Origin: Collimonas antrihumi
GTDB lineage: Bacteria > Pseudomonadota > Gammaproteobacteria > Burkholderiales > Burkholderiaceae_D
Direction: 5' to 3'
Assembly (NCBI RefSeq): GCF_018304965.1
Contig: NZ_JAGQED010000017.1
Span: 26,798-90,797 of the forward strand
DNA: 64,000 bases
Made by a program: the position numbers and the translations under genes. Below the pieces are notes generated by a model. That model was not told the origin of the DNA. It saw nothing but the letters and a program-made list of their open reading frames with translations, and made no database searches. Every line of letters begins with the position of its first letter. Position 1 is the stretch's first letter. Shown here one piece after another: positions 55,968 through 64,000 of the stretch.

Positions 55968-57017
55968 CTATGCCGTGCCATCGTTCAGGTGGCAGGCGGA
56001 AAAATGTTTGGCGCCGACTTCTTTCAATTCCGGCTTTTCTACTTTACAGCGCGGCATTGCATGCGGACAACGCGGATGGAAATGACAGCCCGACGGCGGA
56101 TGCAACGGCGATGGAATCTCTCCCTTTACCGCAAAAAATTCCGTGCGCCGAACTTCCAGCTTGGGCGCCGATGCCAGCAATGCCAGAGTATACGGGTGAT
56201 TGGCATGCGCAAATATCGTATCGGCTGAGGCCGATTCGACGATACGCCCAAGATACATTATCACCACCCGATCCGACAAATGGCGGACTACGCCCAAGTC
56301 ATGGCTGATGAACAAGTATGTCAGATCCAGCTCGTCGCGCAACTTGATGAACAAATTCAGAATCTGGGCCTGGATCGACACATGCAGTGCCGCCACCGCC
56401 CCATCGCAGACCAGGAATTCCGGCTTTACCGCGAGCGCTCACGCAATGCCGACACGTGCGCGCTGGCCGCTGGAAAACTGATGCGGAAAACGACGCAGCA
56501 AAGTGCCGTCCAATCCTGCACGTTGCAGCAGATTTTCTACGTACTCGCGCTGCTGCGAGGCATCTACCATACCATGCACCAGCGGCGCTTCACCAACAAT
56601 ATCCTGCACCCGCATGCGCGGATTCAGCGATGCGTAGGGGTCTTGAAAAATCATCTGGATCGCCAGTTGCTTCTTGCGTCTTTCAGCGACATCCAGCTGC
56701 TCCAGCGACTGACCTTTCCACAACCGTGTGCCGGCGCTAAGACTATGCAAGCCGACTGCCATCCGCCCCAGCGTCGACTTGCCGCAACCGGATTCACCGA
56801 CCAGCCCCACCACTTCGCCGCGCCGTATGCCCAGGTTTACCTCATCGACCGCGTGCACCACTTCCTGCTGCATGCCGGCGCCGAACAGGTTGGCGATCCT
56901 GGCCGCGCTGTCCAGCGTTTTTACGAACTGTTTGCTGACTGCATGCATTTCCAGCAAGGCGAAGTCGGATGATTGTGCCATGCTCGTATCTGCCACCTGA
57001 TCTGCCGCCTGATTCAT
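55968..57017 (-). pseudogene. dppF: Dipeptide ABC transporter ATPase DppF, interrupted by a stop codon
   Basis: The reading frame encodes a DppF/OppF ATPase of about 350 codons with Walker [21 protein letters not shown] and signature FPHQFSSGQRARVGIA. It is broken by TGA at 56439-56441, where an arginine of IARAL is expected. After the stop, the same frame resumes (ALAVKPEFLVC) but the Walker B and D-loop read CDGAVAALHVS in place of CDEAVAALDVS. The catalytic glutamate and D-loop aspartate are therefore also lost. Independent damage at three sites argues for decay, not recoding. Confidence 0.88.
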
Positions 57018-58002
57018 GCGACCACCTCAGCCGCGGAATCACGCAACGGATGGAAGCAACGCAGCATGCGCTGCCCCAACTCACGCAATTGCGGCGTCTG
57101 CTGACATTCGACGCTGGCGTATGCACAGCGTGTGCGGAAGGCGCAGCCATCCGGCAAATTCAATAACGTTGGCGTCATCCCGGGGATTTGCTGCAGCGGC
57201 CTGCCACGCGGATTGCGCGACGGCGCCGATGCGATCAAACCGTGGGCATAAGGATGGCGCGGATGTTCCAATACCTGCTGTACCGTGCCGCTTTCGACGA
57301 TGCGGCCGGCGTACATCACGGATACCATATCGGCCAGCCCGGCCACCACCGACAGGTCGTGGGTGATCCAGATCAGCGCCGTGCCGGACTCGCGGCACAA
57401 TTTCTGCATCTCGTACAAAATCTGCCCTTGTATCGTCACATCCAGCGCGGTGTTGGTTCATCGCAAATAATCAGGTCGGGCTTGTTGAGCAAGGCAATCG
57501 CAATCGCCTCGCGCTGCCGCATGCCGCCGGAAAACTGATAGGGATACGCCAGCAGCCGCTCGTCGGGCGACGGAATGCCAACCCGCACCAATGCCTCGCG
57601 CGACATCTCGCGCGCCACCATCTTGCTGACATCCTGGTGCGCCCGCACCGCTTCGATCATCTGGGTATCGATGCGCAGCACCGGGTTCAAGGTCATCATC
57701 GGATCTTGAAAAATCATGGCGATACGATTGCCGCGAATCTTGCGCATGGCTTCTGCAGATAATCCGCGCAGATTGCTTGCTTGCAGCAGAATCTCGCCGC
57801 CGACAATTTTTCCCGGTGTATCGACCAGGCCCATGATGGAGTAGCCGGTCATCGATTTCCCCGAGTCTGACTCACCGACCAGACCCATGATTTCGCCGCG
57901 CTTGACTGCAAACGATACCTGGTCGACCGCCTTGACCAGCCCGGCCCTGGTGGCAAATTGGGTCTGCAGGTTATTGACGACCAGTGTCGCGGTATTGTCC
58001 AT
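57014..58002 (-). pseudogene. dppD: Dipeptide ABC transporter ATPase DppD, frameshifted
   Basis: The 5' part (to about 57457) carries GLVGESDSGKSMTGYSIMG, AMIFQDPMMTLNPVLRI and YQFSGGMRQREAIAIALLNK. The frame then breaks in the Walker B region: CDEPTPRWM-stop appears where CDEPTTALDVTIQGQ is expected, because one C is missing from an ACCACC stretch. The remainder (TIQGQILYEMQKLCRES to the end) continues in the next frame up to 57014. The Walker A glycine is also changed to aspartate (GESDSGKS). Its stop overlaps the dppF start. Confidence 0.88.
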
Positions 58003-58009
58003 AGCGATC

Positions 58010-58569
58010 CTATTGCGTTTGCAAGCGTGGATTAAGGACATCGTGCAACTGGTCCGCCACCAGGTTGATCACGATGAAAATGGTGACGATCAACAGCAGG
58101 TAAGCGACGATCACGGGCCGGTCCAGCACGCGGATCGAATCGATGATCAGTTTGCCCATGCAGGGCCAGGCAAACACCGTTTCGGTAACGATGGAAAAGG
58201 CGATGATCGAGCCGAACTGTAGTGCGACTACAGTGACAATCGGGATCAGGATATTTTCAGGACGTGGACGCCGATGATGCTGCTGTTGCGCAGACCCTTG
58301 GCGCGGGCGAATTTGACATGGTCTTGCATCAGCGCTTCCTGGGCGCCGGAGCGCGTCAAGCGGATCACCAGGGCGATGTTGAACAAGGCCAGGTTGAAGG
58401 CTGGCATCAGCAAATGCCGCAAACCGTCCCAGCTGAGAAAACTGACCGGTACACCGAACAGCAGTTGCGTCTCGCCGCGGCCACTGGTCGGCAGCCAGCA
58501 TCGCTTATCCTCGGGCCATCCATAAAAAATCCGCTCGCCACCAATGTCGAGCGGATATTCGTACAACAT
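58010..58569 (-). pseudogene. dppB: Remnant of dipeptide ABC transporter permease DppB
   Basis: Only the C-terminal half or so of a DppB permease is left. The first piece (LPTSGRGETQLLFGVPVSFL, RLTRSGAQEALMQDHVKFAR, GLRNSSIIGVHVLK) stops after a one-base loss in an A-run near 58255. The second piece (IPIVTVVALQFGSIIAFSIV, TETVFAWPCMGKLIIDSIRV) is in another frame and ends at VLNPRLQTQ. The N-terminal 130-150 residues are absent, and the stop of the binding-protein pseudogene lies directly upstream. No dppC exists between this and dppD. Confidence 0.85.
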
Positions 58570-58578
58570 TTACCAATC

Positions 58579-60185
58579 TCACCGAGGATAAAATCCGTAA
58601 GCGTGAGTGCGCTCATCGGTACGCGGTATATATACGATCCCTTTTTTTGTGGCCCAAGTGGTCACTTGCTGGTGAATCGGGATCACGCCGCCATCATCGA
58701 TGACTATTGCGGTGGTTTCCTGCAGCAAACTGGAGCGCTTCTTGTCATCGACGGTGATCAACGCTTTGACCAGCACCGCATCCATTTTAGGATTGCAATA
58801 TTTCAGCCAGTTGACCGCGCCCATGCCTTTGGCCGGATTATCGCAAGCCACCAATGCCCGCAATGGCGACGACACTTCGCCGGTCTGCGCGCCCCAACCC
58901 AGCAAGCCGATCGAGTATTCGCCCTTGGCGCCGCGTGCCGAATATACCGACATCGGCGCCCCTTCGACCTTGGTGGCGATGCCGATGCGCGACCACATCT
59001 GGGCGATGGTTTGCGCGATTTTTTTCGTCATTGACGTAACGATTATTCGGCGTATGCAAAGTCAGGCCGAAGCCGTTTGGATAGCCAGCCTCGGCCAGCA
59101 ATTTTTTCGCAGCTTCGGGATCGTACTTGGGTGGTTTGAGATTCGGGTTGTGGCCAAACAACGCTGCCGGCACCAGGTTGACTGTGGGCTCCGACAATCC
59201 TTCCATGATCCGGTCGCGAATTGCATCGCGGTTGATGGCGATCGACAAAGCCCGCCGCGCACGCACATCCATCAACGGATTCTTATCCAACGGCTTGCCG
59301 TCTTTGTCAGTCACGAATGGCGATTTTTCTCGGCGCGTATCCGGGTACAGATAAATCACGCGGTGCGACACCTTGGAGTAAAAACTCAGGTTCTTGTCTG
59401 CCCTGACTTTCGCCAGATCCGGCGTCGGCACGTTTTCGATTGCCTGCACGTCGCCGGCCAGCAAGGCCGCCAGACGCGTTGCATCGTTCGGAATAAAACG
59501 CAGGATAACCTTGCTCCAGGCCGGCTTCTTGCCCCAGTAATCGTTATTGCGTTCCAGCTCGATCCTGTCGTCACGCTGGAATTTAACGAACCTGAAAGGG
59601 CCCGTGCCTATCATGCCCTTGCCGCTGGAAAAATCGTCGCTGCTGAGACCCTGCGTCGCTTTTTTCGAAACGATATAGATCGAGGTCAGGTCGGCCAGCA
59701 ATAGCGGATACGGTTCTCTGGTCGTGAGTTGAATCGTGTAGGGATCGATGATTTTTTTATTTGATGATGGCTTTGGTAAAGGTGTCGAATTTTCCCGGAC
59801 TGCCGACGATAGTGGCCGGGCGATCCAGCGACCAGGCGACGTCTTCAGCCGTCAGCGGGCTGCCGTCATGGAACTTGGCGCCTTTGCGCAGCTTGAATTC
59901 CCAGGTCAGGTTATTTACCAGCCGCCATGACTCTGCCAGCGCGGGGACGATGTGGTTGTCGGCATCCATCGCCACCAGTTGCTCGAAGACGTGGTCGGAA
60001 ACGTTAATGTTTGGAAATAAATTATAGAAGTGCGGATCCATCGAAGTCGGCGGAGAACTCATCGCCAATTTGAATTCCTAAGCTGCTGTTGGCGGCGCAA
60101 CCGGCGCCAGCAGCCACAGGCAGGAAGCCATCAGAAATACACGAAATCCGCGAAACCCAATTTTCAGCCATGACATCAGACGCAT
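58579..60185 (-). pseudogene. dppA: Dipeptide ABC transporter substrate-binding protein, multiply disrupted
   Basis: Fragments of an SBP_bac_5 protein lie in order. A signal peptide (MRLMSWLKIGFRGFRVFLMA) with an AGGAGA site is followed by an in-frame TAG at 60080-60078. The mature start SSPPTSMDPHFYNLFPNINV leads to a TAA and an A7-run frameshift near 59757. The middle (TGPFRFVKFQRDDRIELERN) runs to a second A7-run frameshift near 59028. The C-terminal part (IAQTIAQMWSRIGIATKVEG) ends at 58579. With every lesion undone, the length would be normal, about 530 residues. Confidence 0.9.
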
Positions 60186-60289
60186 TATGCTCTCCTGTGA
60201 GTGAACACCGACGGACCGTGTAGGCGTAATATACACATTCTGGACATTACGCCCTTCATCATTTTTGCAGGCAAGAGGCGTGCCATATA

Positions 60290-60557
60290 AGGGCCTGTTA
60301 GGAATCAATTTGAGAGATGCGTTCAAACCAAAACGTGTGCTGGCAAGGCGCGTGGCGTAGCAAGGGGTGGGCCCCCTTGCAAGCCATGCAACGCAGTCCA
60401 GCGCACGTTTTGGTTTGAACCCGGAGGGAACGGGTCATAGGCGTCGCATGCCGTTGTTGCAACTCCTTGCCGTAGCACCGCTACGTCGCGTCGTTGCGCC
60501 TAGGCCTGCAACGCCTATGACCCGTTCGCACTCCCAAATTGATTCCTAACAGGCCCT
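60290..60557. mobile_element. MITE-like fold-back element, 268 bp, with perfect 22-bp terminal inverted repeats
   Basis: The ends AGGGCCTGTTAGGAATCAAT (60290 onward) and ATTGATTCCTAACAGGCCCT (to 60557) are perfect inverted repeats, extended with mismatches to about 35 bp. Inside are two more inverted pairs: GTTCAAACCAAAACGTGTGC (60321 on) with its complement at 60398-60420, and ACGGGTCATAGGCGT (60430 on) with its complement near 60511-60525. There is no coding capacity. The element lies between the dead dpp operon and the M20 gene, whose AGGAG site starts one base past the element. No clear target-site duplication was found. Confidence 0.85.
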
Positions 60558-60568
60558 AGGAGCACAAT

Positions 60569-61762
60569 ATGAATTTGATCGACCCGATCATTGCCTTCCA
60601 GGCAGAACTGCGGGCAATCCGACGTGATTTGCATGCGCATCCCGAGCTTAATTACGAAGAACAACGGACTTCCGATGTGGTGGCCCGCAAACTAACCGAA
60701 TGGCAGATTCCTGTTGTGCGCGGCATGGGTGTCACCGGCGTCGTCGGCATTGTAAAAAATGGCAATAGCGACCGTGCGATTGGCTTGCGCGCCGATATGG
60801 ATGCCTTGCCGATGCAAGAGTTGAATACCTTCCCGCATGCCTCCCAACATCAGGGCAAGATGCACGCTTGTGGGCACGACGGCCACACCGCGATGCTGCT
60901 TGGTGCGGCGCATCATCTGGCCCAGCATCGCAATTTCGACGGTACCGTGTATCTGATTTTCCAGCCGGCCGAGGAAGGTGGCGGCGGTGCGCAACGCATG
61001 ATCGACGACGGTTTGTTTGAGAAGTATCCGATGGAGGCGGTGTTCGGCATGCATAACTGGCCGGGCATGCCGACTGGCAGCTTTGGTGTCACGCCTGGCC
61101 CGATGATGGCATCCAGTAATGAGTTCGAGGTGATCGTCAAAGGCAAGGGTTCGCATGCTGCGCAACCGCACAAGAGCATAGATCCCGTCATGGTCGCGGT
61201 GCAGATTGCGCAAAGCTGGCAGACCATCGTCTCGCGCAATATCAATCCGAACGATCCTGCAGTCCTCTCCGTGACGCAAATTCACAGCGGCAGCGCGACC
61301 AATGTGATTCCCGATGACGCAACATTGATTGGCACCGTGCGTACGTTTTCGCTTGCTGTGCTGGATACGATCGAGGCGCGCATGCGGGAAGTGGCGCAAC
61401 ACACGGCGGCGGCGTTCGGCGCGGAAGTCGAGTTCCGTTTCCATCGCAATTATCCGCCGCTGGTGAATCACGTCAAAGAGACTGCGTTCGTGGTTGACGT
61501 ATTGCAGGCAATGGTCGGCGATGGTAATGTCAATCCGCAAGTGGAGCCGACCATGGGTGCAGAGGATTTCGCGTTCATGTTGCGCAACAAGCCTGGTTGC
61601 TACGTATTCATCGGCAACGGCGAGGGTTCTCACAGGGACGGCGGCCATGGCCTCGGCCCGTGCAACCTGCACAATGCCAGCTATGACTTCAACGATGATC
61701 TGCTGCCGATCGGCGCCAGCTACTGGGTCAATCTTGCGGAAGCTTATCTGAAGAAAATGTAG
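60569..61762 (+). CDS. M20 family amidohydrolase (hippurate hydrolase-like)
   Basis: The 397-residue zinc hydrolase cleaves N-acyl amino acids in related enzymes. Metal-binding motifs are QGKMHACGHDGHTAMLLGAA and YLIFQPAEEGGGGAQRMIDD, with GMHNWPGMPTGSFGV. The dimerisation domain has KGKGSHAAQPHKSIDPVMVA, and the last ligand is in VEPTMGAEDFAFML. All are intact. The ribosome site AGGAG (60558-60562) touches the right end of the MITE, so any native promoter has been displaced by at least 268 bp. It is divergent from the dpp pseudogenes. Confidence 0.92.
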   Translation: MNLIDPIIAFQAELRAIRRDLHAHPELNYEEQRTSDVVARKLTEWQIPVVRGMGVTGVVGIVKNGNSDRAIGLRADMDALPMQELNTFPHASQHQGKMHACGHDGHTAMLLGAAHHLAQHRNFDGTVYLIFQPAEEGGGGAQRMIDDGLFEKYPMEAVFGMHNWPGMPTGSFGVTPGPMMASSNEFEVIVKGKGSHAAQPHKSIDPVMVAVQIAQSWQTIVSRNINPNDPAVLSVTQIHSGSATNVIPDDATLIGTVRTFSLAVLDTIEARMREVAQHTAAAFGAEVEFRFHRNYPPLVNHVKETAFVVDVLQAMVGDGNVNPQVEPTMGAEDFAFMLRNKPGCYVFIGNGEGSHRDGGHGLGPCNLHNASYDFNDDLLPIGASYWVNLAEAYLKKM

Positions 61763-61849
61763 TCGTTATCCATCCCTGGCACTGATGTCAGAGATGTCGT
61801 CTCTGGATCATTTTCCGATCCTTCCTAACTCTTCTCATTCATCAAATTC

Positions 61850-62737
61850 ATGAACCAAATTGAAATTGCTTACGACCAGCCGATGCAATTGGGCGAGTGC
61901 CCGCTGTGGCATGCCGAAGAGGCCGCTCTCTACTGGGTCGACATCTCAGCGATGCAGGTACATCGCCTGCGGCCCGCCGACGGCCGGCATTCCATGTGGC
62001 AGCTGAATGCCGAACCTGGTTGCATCGGCCGCCATGCCAACGGCGGGCTGATCGTCGCCATGCGCACCGGCCTGGCGCATTTAAATACCGATAGCGGCGA
62101 GCTCTCGCACATTGCCGACGCACCTTACGACACTGCCACCTCGCGTTTTAATGATGGTCGTTGCGATGCTGCCGGCCGTTTCTGGACTGGTACGATTTAC
62201 GAACCGCGCGATCATGCCGGTGCGCAGCTATATGCAGTTGAAAAAGGGGTTGTGCGACCTGCAGGCAATCCTGTGACGGTGTCCAACGGCCTCGGCTTCA
62301 GTGGCGATAACCGCACGCTTTACCATAGCGACACCACTGCGCACAGGATCTGCAGCTACGAATTTGAATTGGCGACCGGAAAAATCGGCGAAGGCCGGGT
62401 ATTGAAACAGTTCGCCATGGATAAAAGCGCCGTCGATTATGGCGGCCGCCCGGACGGTGCGGCGGTCGATAGCGAAGATGCCTATTGGTGCGCGATGTAT
62501 GAGGGCAGCAAGTTGTTACGCTTGTCCCCCGCAGGTGAAGTGCTGCAGGAAGTGATTTTACCGGCACGTTGCCCGACGATGATGGCATTTGGCGGCGAAG
62601 ATTTACGGACCTTATACATCACCACCGTGCGTGAAAAGCGCAGCGCTGCAGAGCTTGAAAAATATCCTTTATCGGGCTGTATCTTTTCGCTTCGCGTTGA
62701 TGTGCCTGGCAGGATTGAACCGGCTTACATTGCTTGA
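61850..62737 (+). CDS. SMP-30/gluconolactonase/LRE family protein
   Basis: This 295-residue six-bladed beta-propeller belongs to the SMP-30 family of calcium or zinc lactonases. It has the metal-binding glutamate in MQLGECPLWHAEEAALYWVD, TSRFNDGRCDAAGRFWTGTI, VSNGLGFSGDNRTLYHSDTT (metal-binding Asn and Asp) and DYGGRPDGAAVDSEDAYWCA. Sugar lactones are likely substrates, but no sugar pathway genes are adjacent. It follows the M20 gene after 87 bases and may be co-transcribed. Confidence 0.92.
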   Translation: MNQIEIAYDQPMQLGECPLWHAEEAALYWVDISAMQVHRLRPADGRHSMWQLNAEPGCIGRHANGGLIVAMRTGLAHLNTDSGELSHIADAPYDTATSRFNDGRCDAAGRFWTGTIYEPRDHAGAQLYAVEKGVVRPAGNPVTVSNGLGFSGDNRTLYHSDTTAHRICSYEFELATGKIGEGRVLKQFAMDKSAVDYGGRPDGAAVDSEDAYWCAMYEGSKLLRLSPAGEVLQEVILPARCPTMMAFGGEDLRTLYITTVREKRSAAELEKYPLSGCIFSLRVDVPGRIEPAYIA

Positions 62738-62739
62738 GT

Positions 62740-62825
62740 GCGAAGTCGAATTGCGAAGCGGAATTGAAAAGTAGGCTTGTGAAACAGGCTTGTGAGGCAG
62801 GCTTGTGAAGCGGGCTTGTGAAGCA
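62740..62825. repeat. 13-bp tandem arrays after the SMP-30 family gene
   Basis: Two 13-mers, GCGAAGTCGAATT and GCGAAGCGGAATT (62740-62765), are followed after eight bases by four copies of a second 13-bp unit, GGCTTGTGAAGCA with one to two changes each (62774-62825). The array begins three bases past the stop codon. The remainder of the gap up to pagL holds a short GCCGCGCGTCGCGGC hairpin and nothing else recognised. Confidence 0.8.
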
Positions 62826-63032
62826 GGAAATTCCCCGTTTTGCGACATGAATTGGCTGTAGTTCGGCAACAATTCCGGTTTTCGACTATTCTTTAGGGCT
62901 GTAGCCGCGCGTCGCGGCAAGCGCGTTCAAGATGATCGATCGCAATCAATCGGCTGGCGCGGCCGTCCATATGAGTATGGCGACGACTTGTTTGTCATTC
63001 GCTTTTTATTTTCTTACGCTCGAAAGTCTTTT

Positions 63033-63581
63033 ATGCAAAAAAAACAAACCGGACTCAAGATTCTAGCCGCTGCCTGCCTGCTGGCTGGCGTGCATTCAAG
63101 CAGCTTCGCTGTTGACTCCGCCTCCTTCGAACTCGGCACCGGAAACAAGAGCCAGTTGGCCCGCGCTGCCGTGCAATGGAATTGGAACACGGCATTGTGG
63201 CAAGGAAGCAGCACGCAACTTGGCGGCTACTGGGATTTGAGCCTGGCTGAATTCCGTCAAAACCAATACCAGAATATTCCTGGTCAGAAGAAAAACCTGA
63301 CGGATATCGGCTTTACGCCGGTGTTCCGCTTCCAGAGCAACGATAAAAAGGGCCTGTACGGCGAAGCCGGCATTGGCGTGCATCTGATGTCGCATCTGTA
63401 TGACAACAATAGCCGTCGTTTTTCCACCGCGTTCGAGTTTGGCGATCATCTGGGTGCCGGCTATGTGTTCGGCAACGGCCTTGATGTCGGCATCAAGTTG
63501 CAGCATTTCTCCAACGGCGGCATCAAGAAGCCGAATAGCGGCGCAAACTTTGCTGTATTGCGGGTCGCTTATCCGTTCTAA
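63033..63581 (+). CDS. pagL: Lipid A 3-O-deacylase PagL
   Basis: PagL is an outer-membrane beta-barrel that removes the 3-O acyl chain of lipid A. The 182-residue precursor has a Sec signal (GLKILAAACLLAGVHSSSFA). Amphipathic strands follow, and the family active site IKLQHFSNGGIKKPNSGANF contains the catalytic His-Ser pair. It ends in a C-terminal aromatic (RVAYPF) as outer-membrane proteins do. ATG at 63033 gives the compact signal peptide; a frame start 15 codons earlier is unlikely. A strong terminator follows. Confidence 0.93.
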   Translation: MQKKQTGLKILAAACLLAGVHSSSFAVDSASFELGTGNKSQLARAAVQWNWNTALWQGSSTQLGGYWDLSLAEFRQNQYQNIPGQKKNLTDIGFTPVFRFQSNDKKGLYGEAGIGVHLMSHLYDNNSRRFSTAFEFGDHLGAGYVFGNGLDVGIKLQHFSNGGIKKPNSGANFAVLRVAYPF

Positions 63582-63619
63582 ACCAGGTCGCTGCTCACGC
63601 AGAGAGATGGAATAAACAA

Positions 63620-63654
63620 GCAAAAAAGCCAGTCGCGTACGCTGACTGGCTTTT
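63620..63654 (+). terminator. Rho-independent terminator after pagL
   Basis: The arms AAAAAAGCCAGTC (63620-63632) and GACTGGCTTTTTT (63642-63654) flank a nine-base loop, 38 bases after the pagL stop. A-runs and T-runs on both sides make it usable in both directions. Confidence 0.85.
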
Positions 63655-63684
63655 TTATGCCGGTACAAATTGCGTACCGACTTC

Positions 63685-63707
63685 GTAGGGTGGGCACGAA
63701 TGCCCAC
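63685..63707. repeat. Short palindromic intergenic repeat, copy 4 (right end eroded)
   Basis: GTAGGGTGGGCAC-GA-ATGCCCAC matches the family at 13331, 29095 and 37062, but the right arm ends in GCGG where CCTAC is expected. It lies between the pagL terminator and the rRNA operon terminator. Nothing else was recognised from 63708 to 63856. Confidence 0.7.
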
Positions 63708-63856
63708 GCGGAATTCACTCATGGCAGATGCCTGTTTCGGTAACGCGTACGCTTGCACTCCGGCTATGACGGTCAGGCGTGGGCAGCTGTGCCGAGCCTA
63801 CCTTCTTTCTGTTTTTGAGATTTTTCGCAGTTTTTTACAAACCGTTTTCCCAAAGC

Positions 63857-63892
63857 AAAAACCCTCTGAACGTTTGGTTCAGAGGGTTTTTT
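63857..63892 (-). terminator. Terminator of the rRNA operon
   Basis: The arms AAAAACCCTCTGAAC (63857-63871) and GTTCAGAGGGTTTTTT (63877-63892) form a 15-bp stem with a five-base loop, directly after the 5S gene on the minus strand. Confidence 0.88.
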
Positions 63893-63899
63893 AATAAAA

Positions 63900-64000
63900 G
63901 CCTGACGATGACCTACTTTCACACTGGTTGCAGCACTATCATCGGCGCAAAGTCGTTTCACGGTCCTGTTCGGGATGGGAAGGGGTGGTACCAACTCGCT
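63900..64000 (-). rRNA. rrf: 5S ribosomal RNA (5' end lies outside the window)
   Basis: On the minus strand the sequence contains the typical 5S blocks GGTACCACCCCTTCCCATCC, CGAACAGGACCGTGAAACG and the 3' part GTGAAAGTAGGTCATCGTC. About 100 of an expected 115 or so bases are visible; the first 12-15 bases are past the right edge. The remainder of the rRNA operon should lie to the right. Confidence 0.93.

Noticed and set aside
59025..59760. Homopolymer A7 frameshifts in the dpp binding-protein gene as mere sequencing errors
   Set aside because: Some could be errors, but nonsense codons, a missing gene and catalytic-residue changes nearby cannot be explained that way, so the locus is still called degenerate.

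Overview
The window looks like the chromosome of a betaproteobacterium of order Burkholderiales, most likely family Oxalobacteraceae (Collimonas, Herbaspirillum or Janthinobacterium type). The evidence is gene content and order (dusB-fis-purH-ruvC; tyrS, M23 peptidase, anmK, erpA, bactofilin, argC, rpsI, rplM), protein character and moderately high G+C. This is inferred from reading, not from a database search. Almost every gene is on the minus strand. No phage, CRISPR array, integron or intact insertion sequence was seen.

Layout. 1-12.3 kb holds the division and cell wall (dcw) cluster mraZ-rsmH-ftsL-ftsI-murE-murF-mraY-murD-ftsW-murG-murC, tightly packed with 4-bp overlaps. It is headed by a recognisable promoter and a four-copy 10-bp MraZ operator. 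12.7-21.1 kb is a housekeeping block: ruvC, purH, fis, dusB, a degenerate GGDEF protein, a phosphatase, a PEBP protein, dtd and tyrS. 21.3-28.1 kb carries an M23 envelope peptidase, anmK, erpA, bactofilin, a DUF6776-type protein, argC and rpsI/rplM. Between rplM and an OsmC gene is a probable small RNA with its own promoter and terminator. 29.1-35.8 kb contains coq7, a DUF3025 gene, cobA and a nitrate uptake operon (nrtA-nrtB-nrtD) behind nasT. The nrtA leader has a sigma-54 promoter, two ANTAR-type hairpins and an overlapping terminator, which reads as a complete nitrate antitermination switch.

36-46.3 kb holds pyrC, a glutamate/aspartate ABC transporter with two tandem binding proteins, glutamate dehydrogenase, a LysR regulator and an Atm1-type exporter; the glutamate genes suggest glutamate uptake coupled to its deamination. 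46.4-54.6 kb contains a thioesterase, fadD, an unusual alpha/beta hydrolase-AMP ligase fusion with eroded adenylation motifs, a zinc peptidase lipoprotein and a molybdopterin oxidoreductase. 54.7-60.2 kb is argE followed by a dead dipeptide ABC transporter operon carrying stops, frameshifts, a missing permease gene and mutated ATPase motifs. A 268-bp MITE-like fold-back element sits between that operon and an intact M20 amidohydrolase. The window ends with an SMP-30 family hydrolase, pagL and the 3' part of a 5S rRNA gene with the rRNA operon terminator.

A recurrent oddity is the number of short intergenic tandem arrays with 9-13 bp periods and unrelated units (near 17.9, 26.9, 28.3, 33.3, 46.4 and 62.8 kb). 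A small palindrome, GTAGGGTGGGC-loop-GCCCACCCTAC, also occurs four times between genes.
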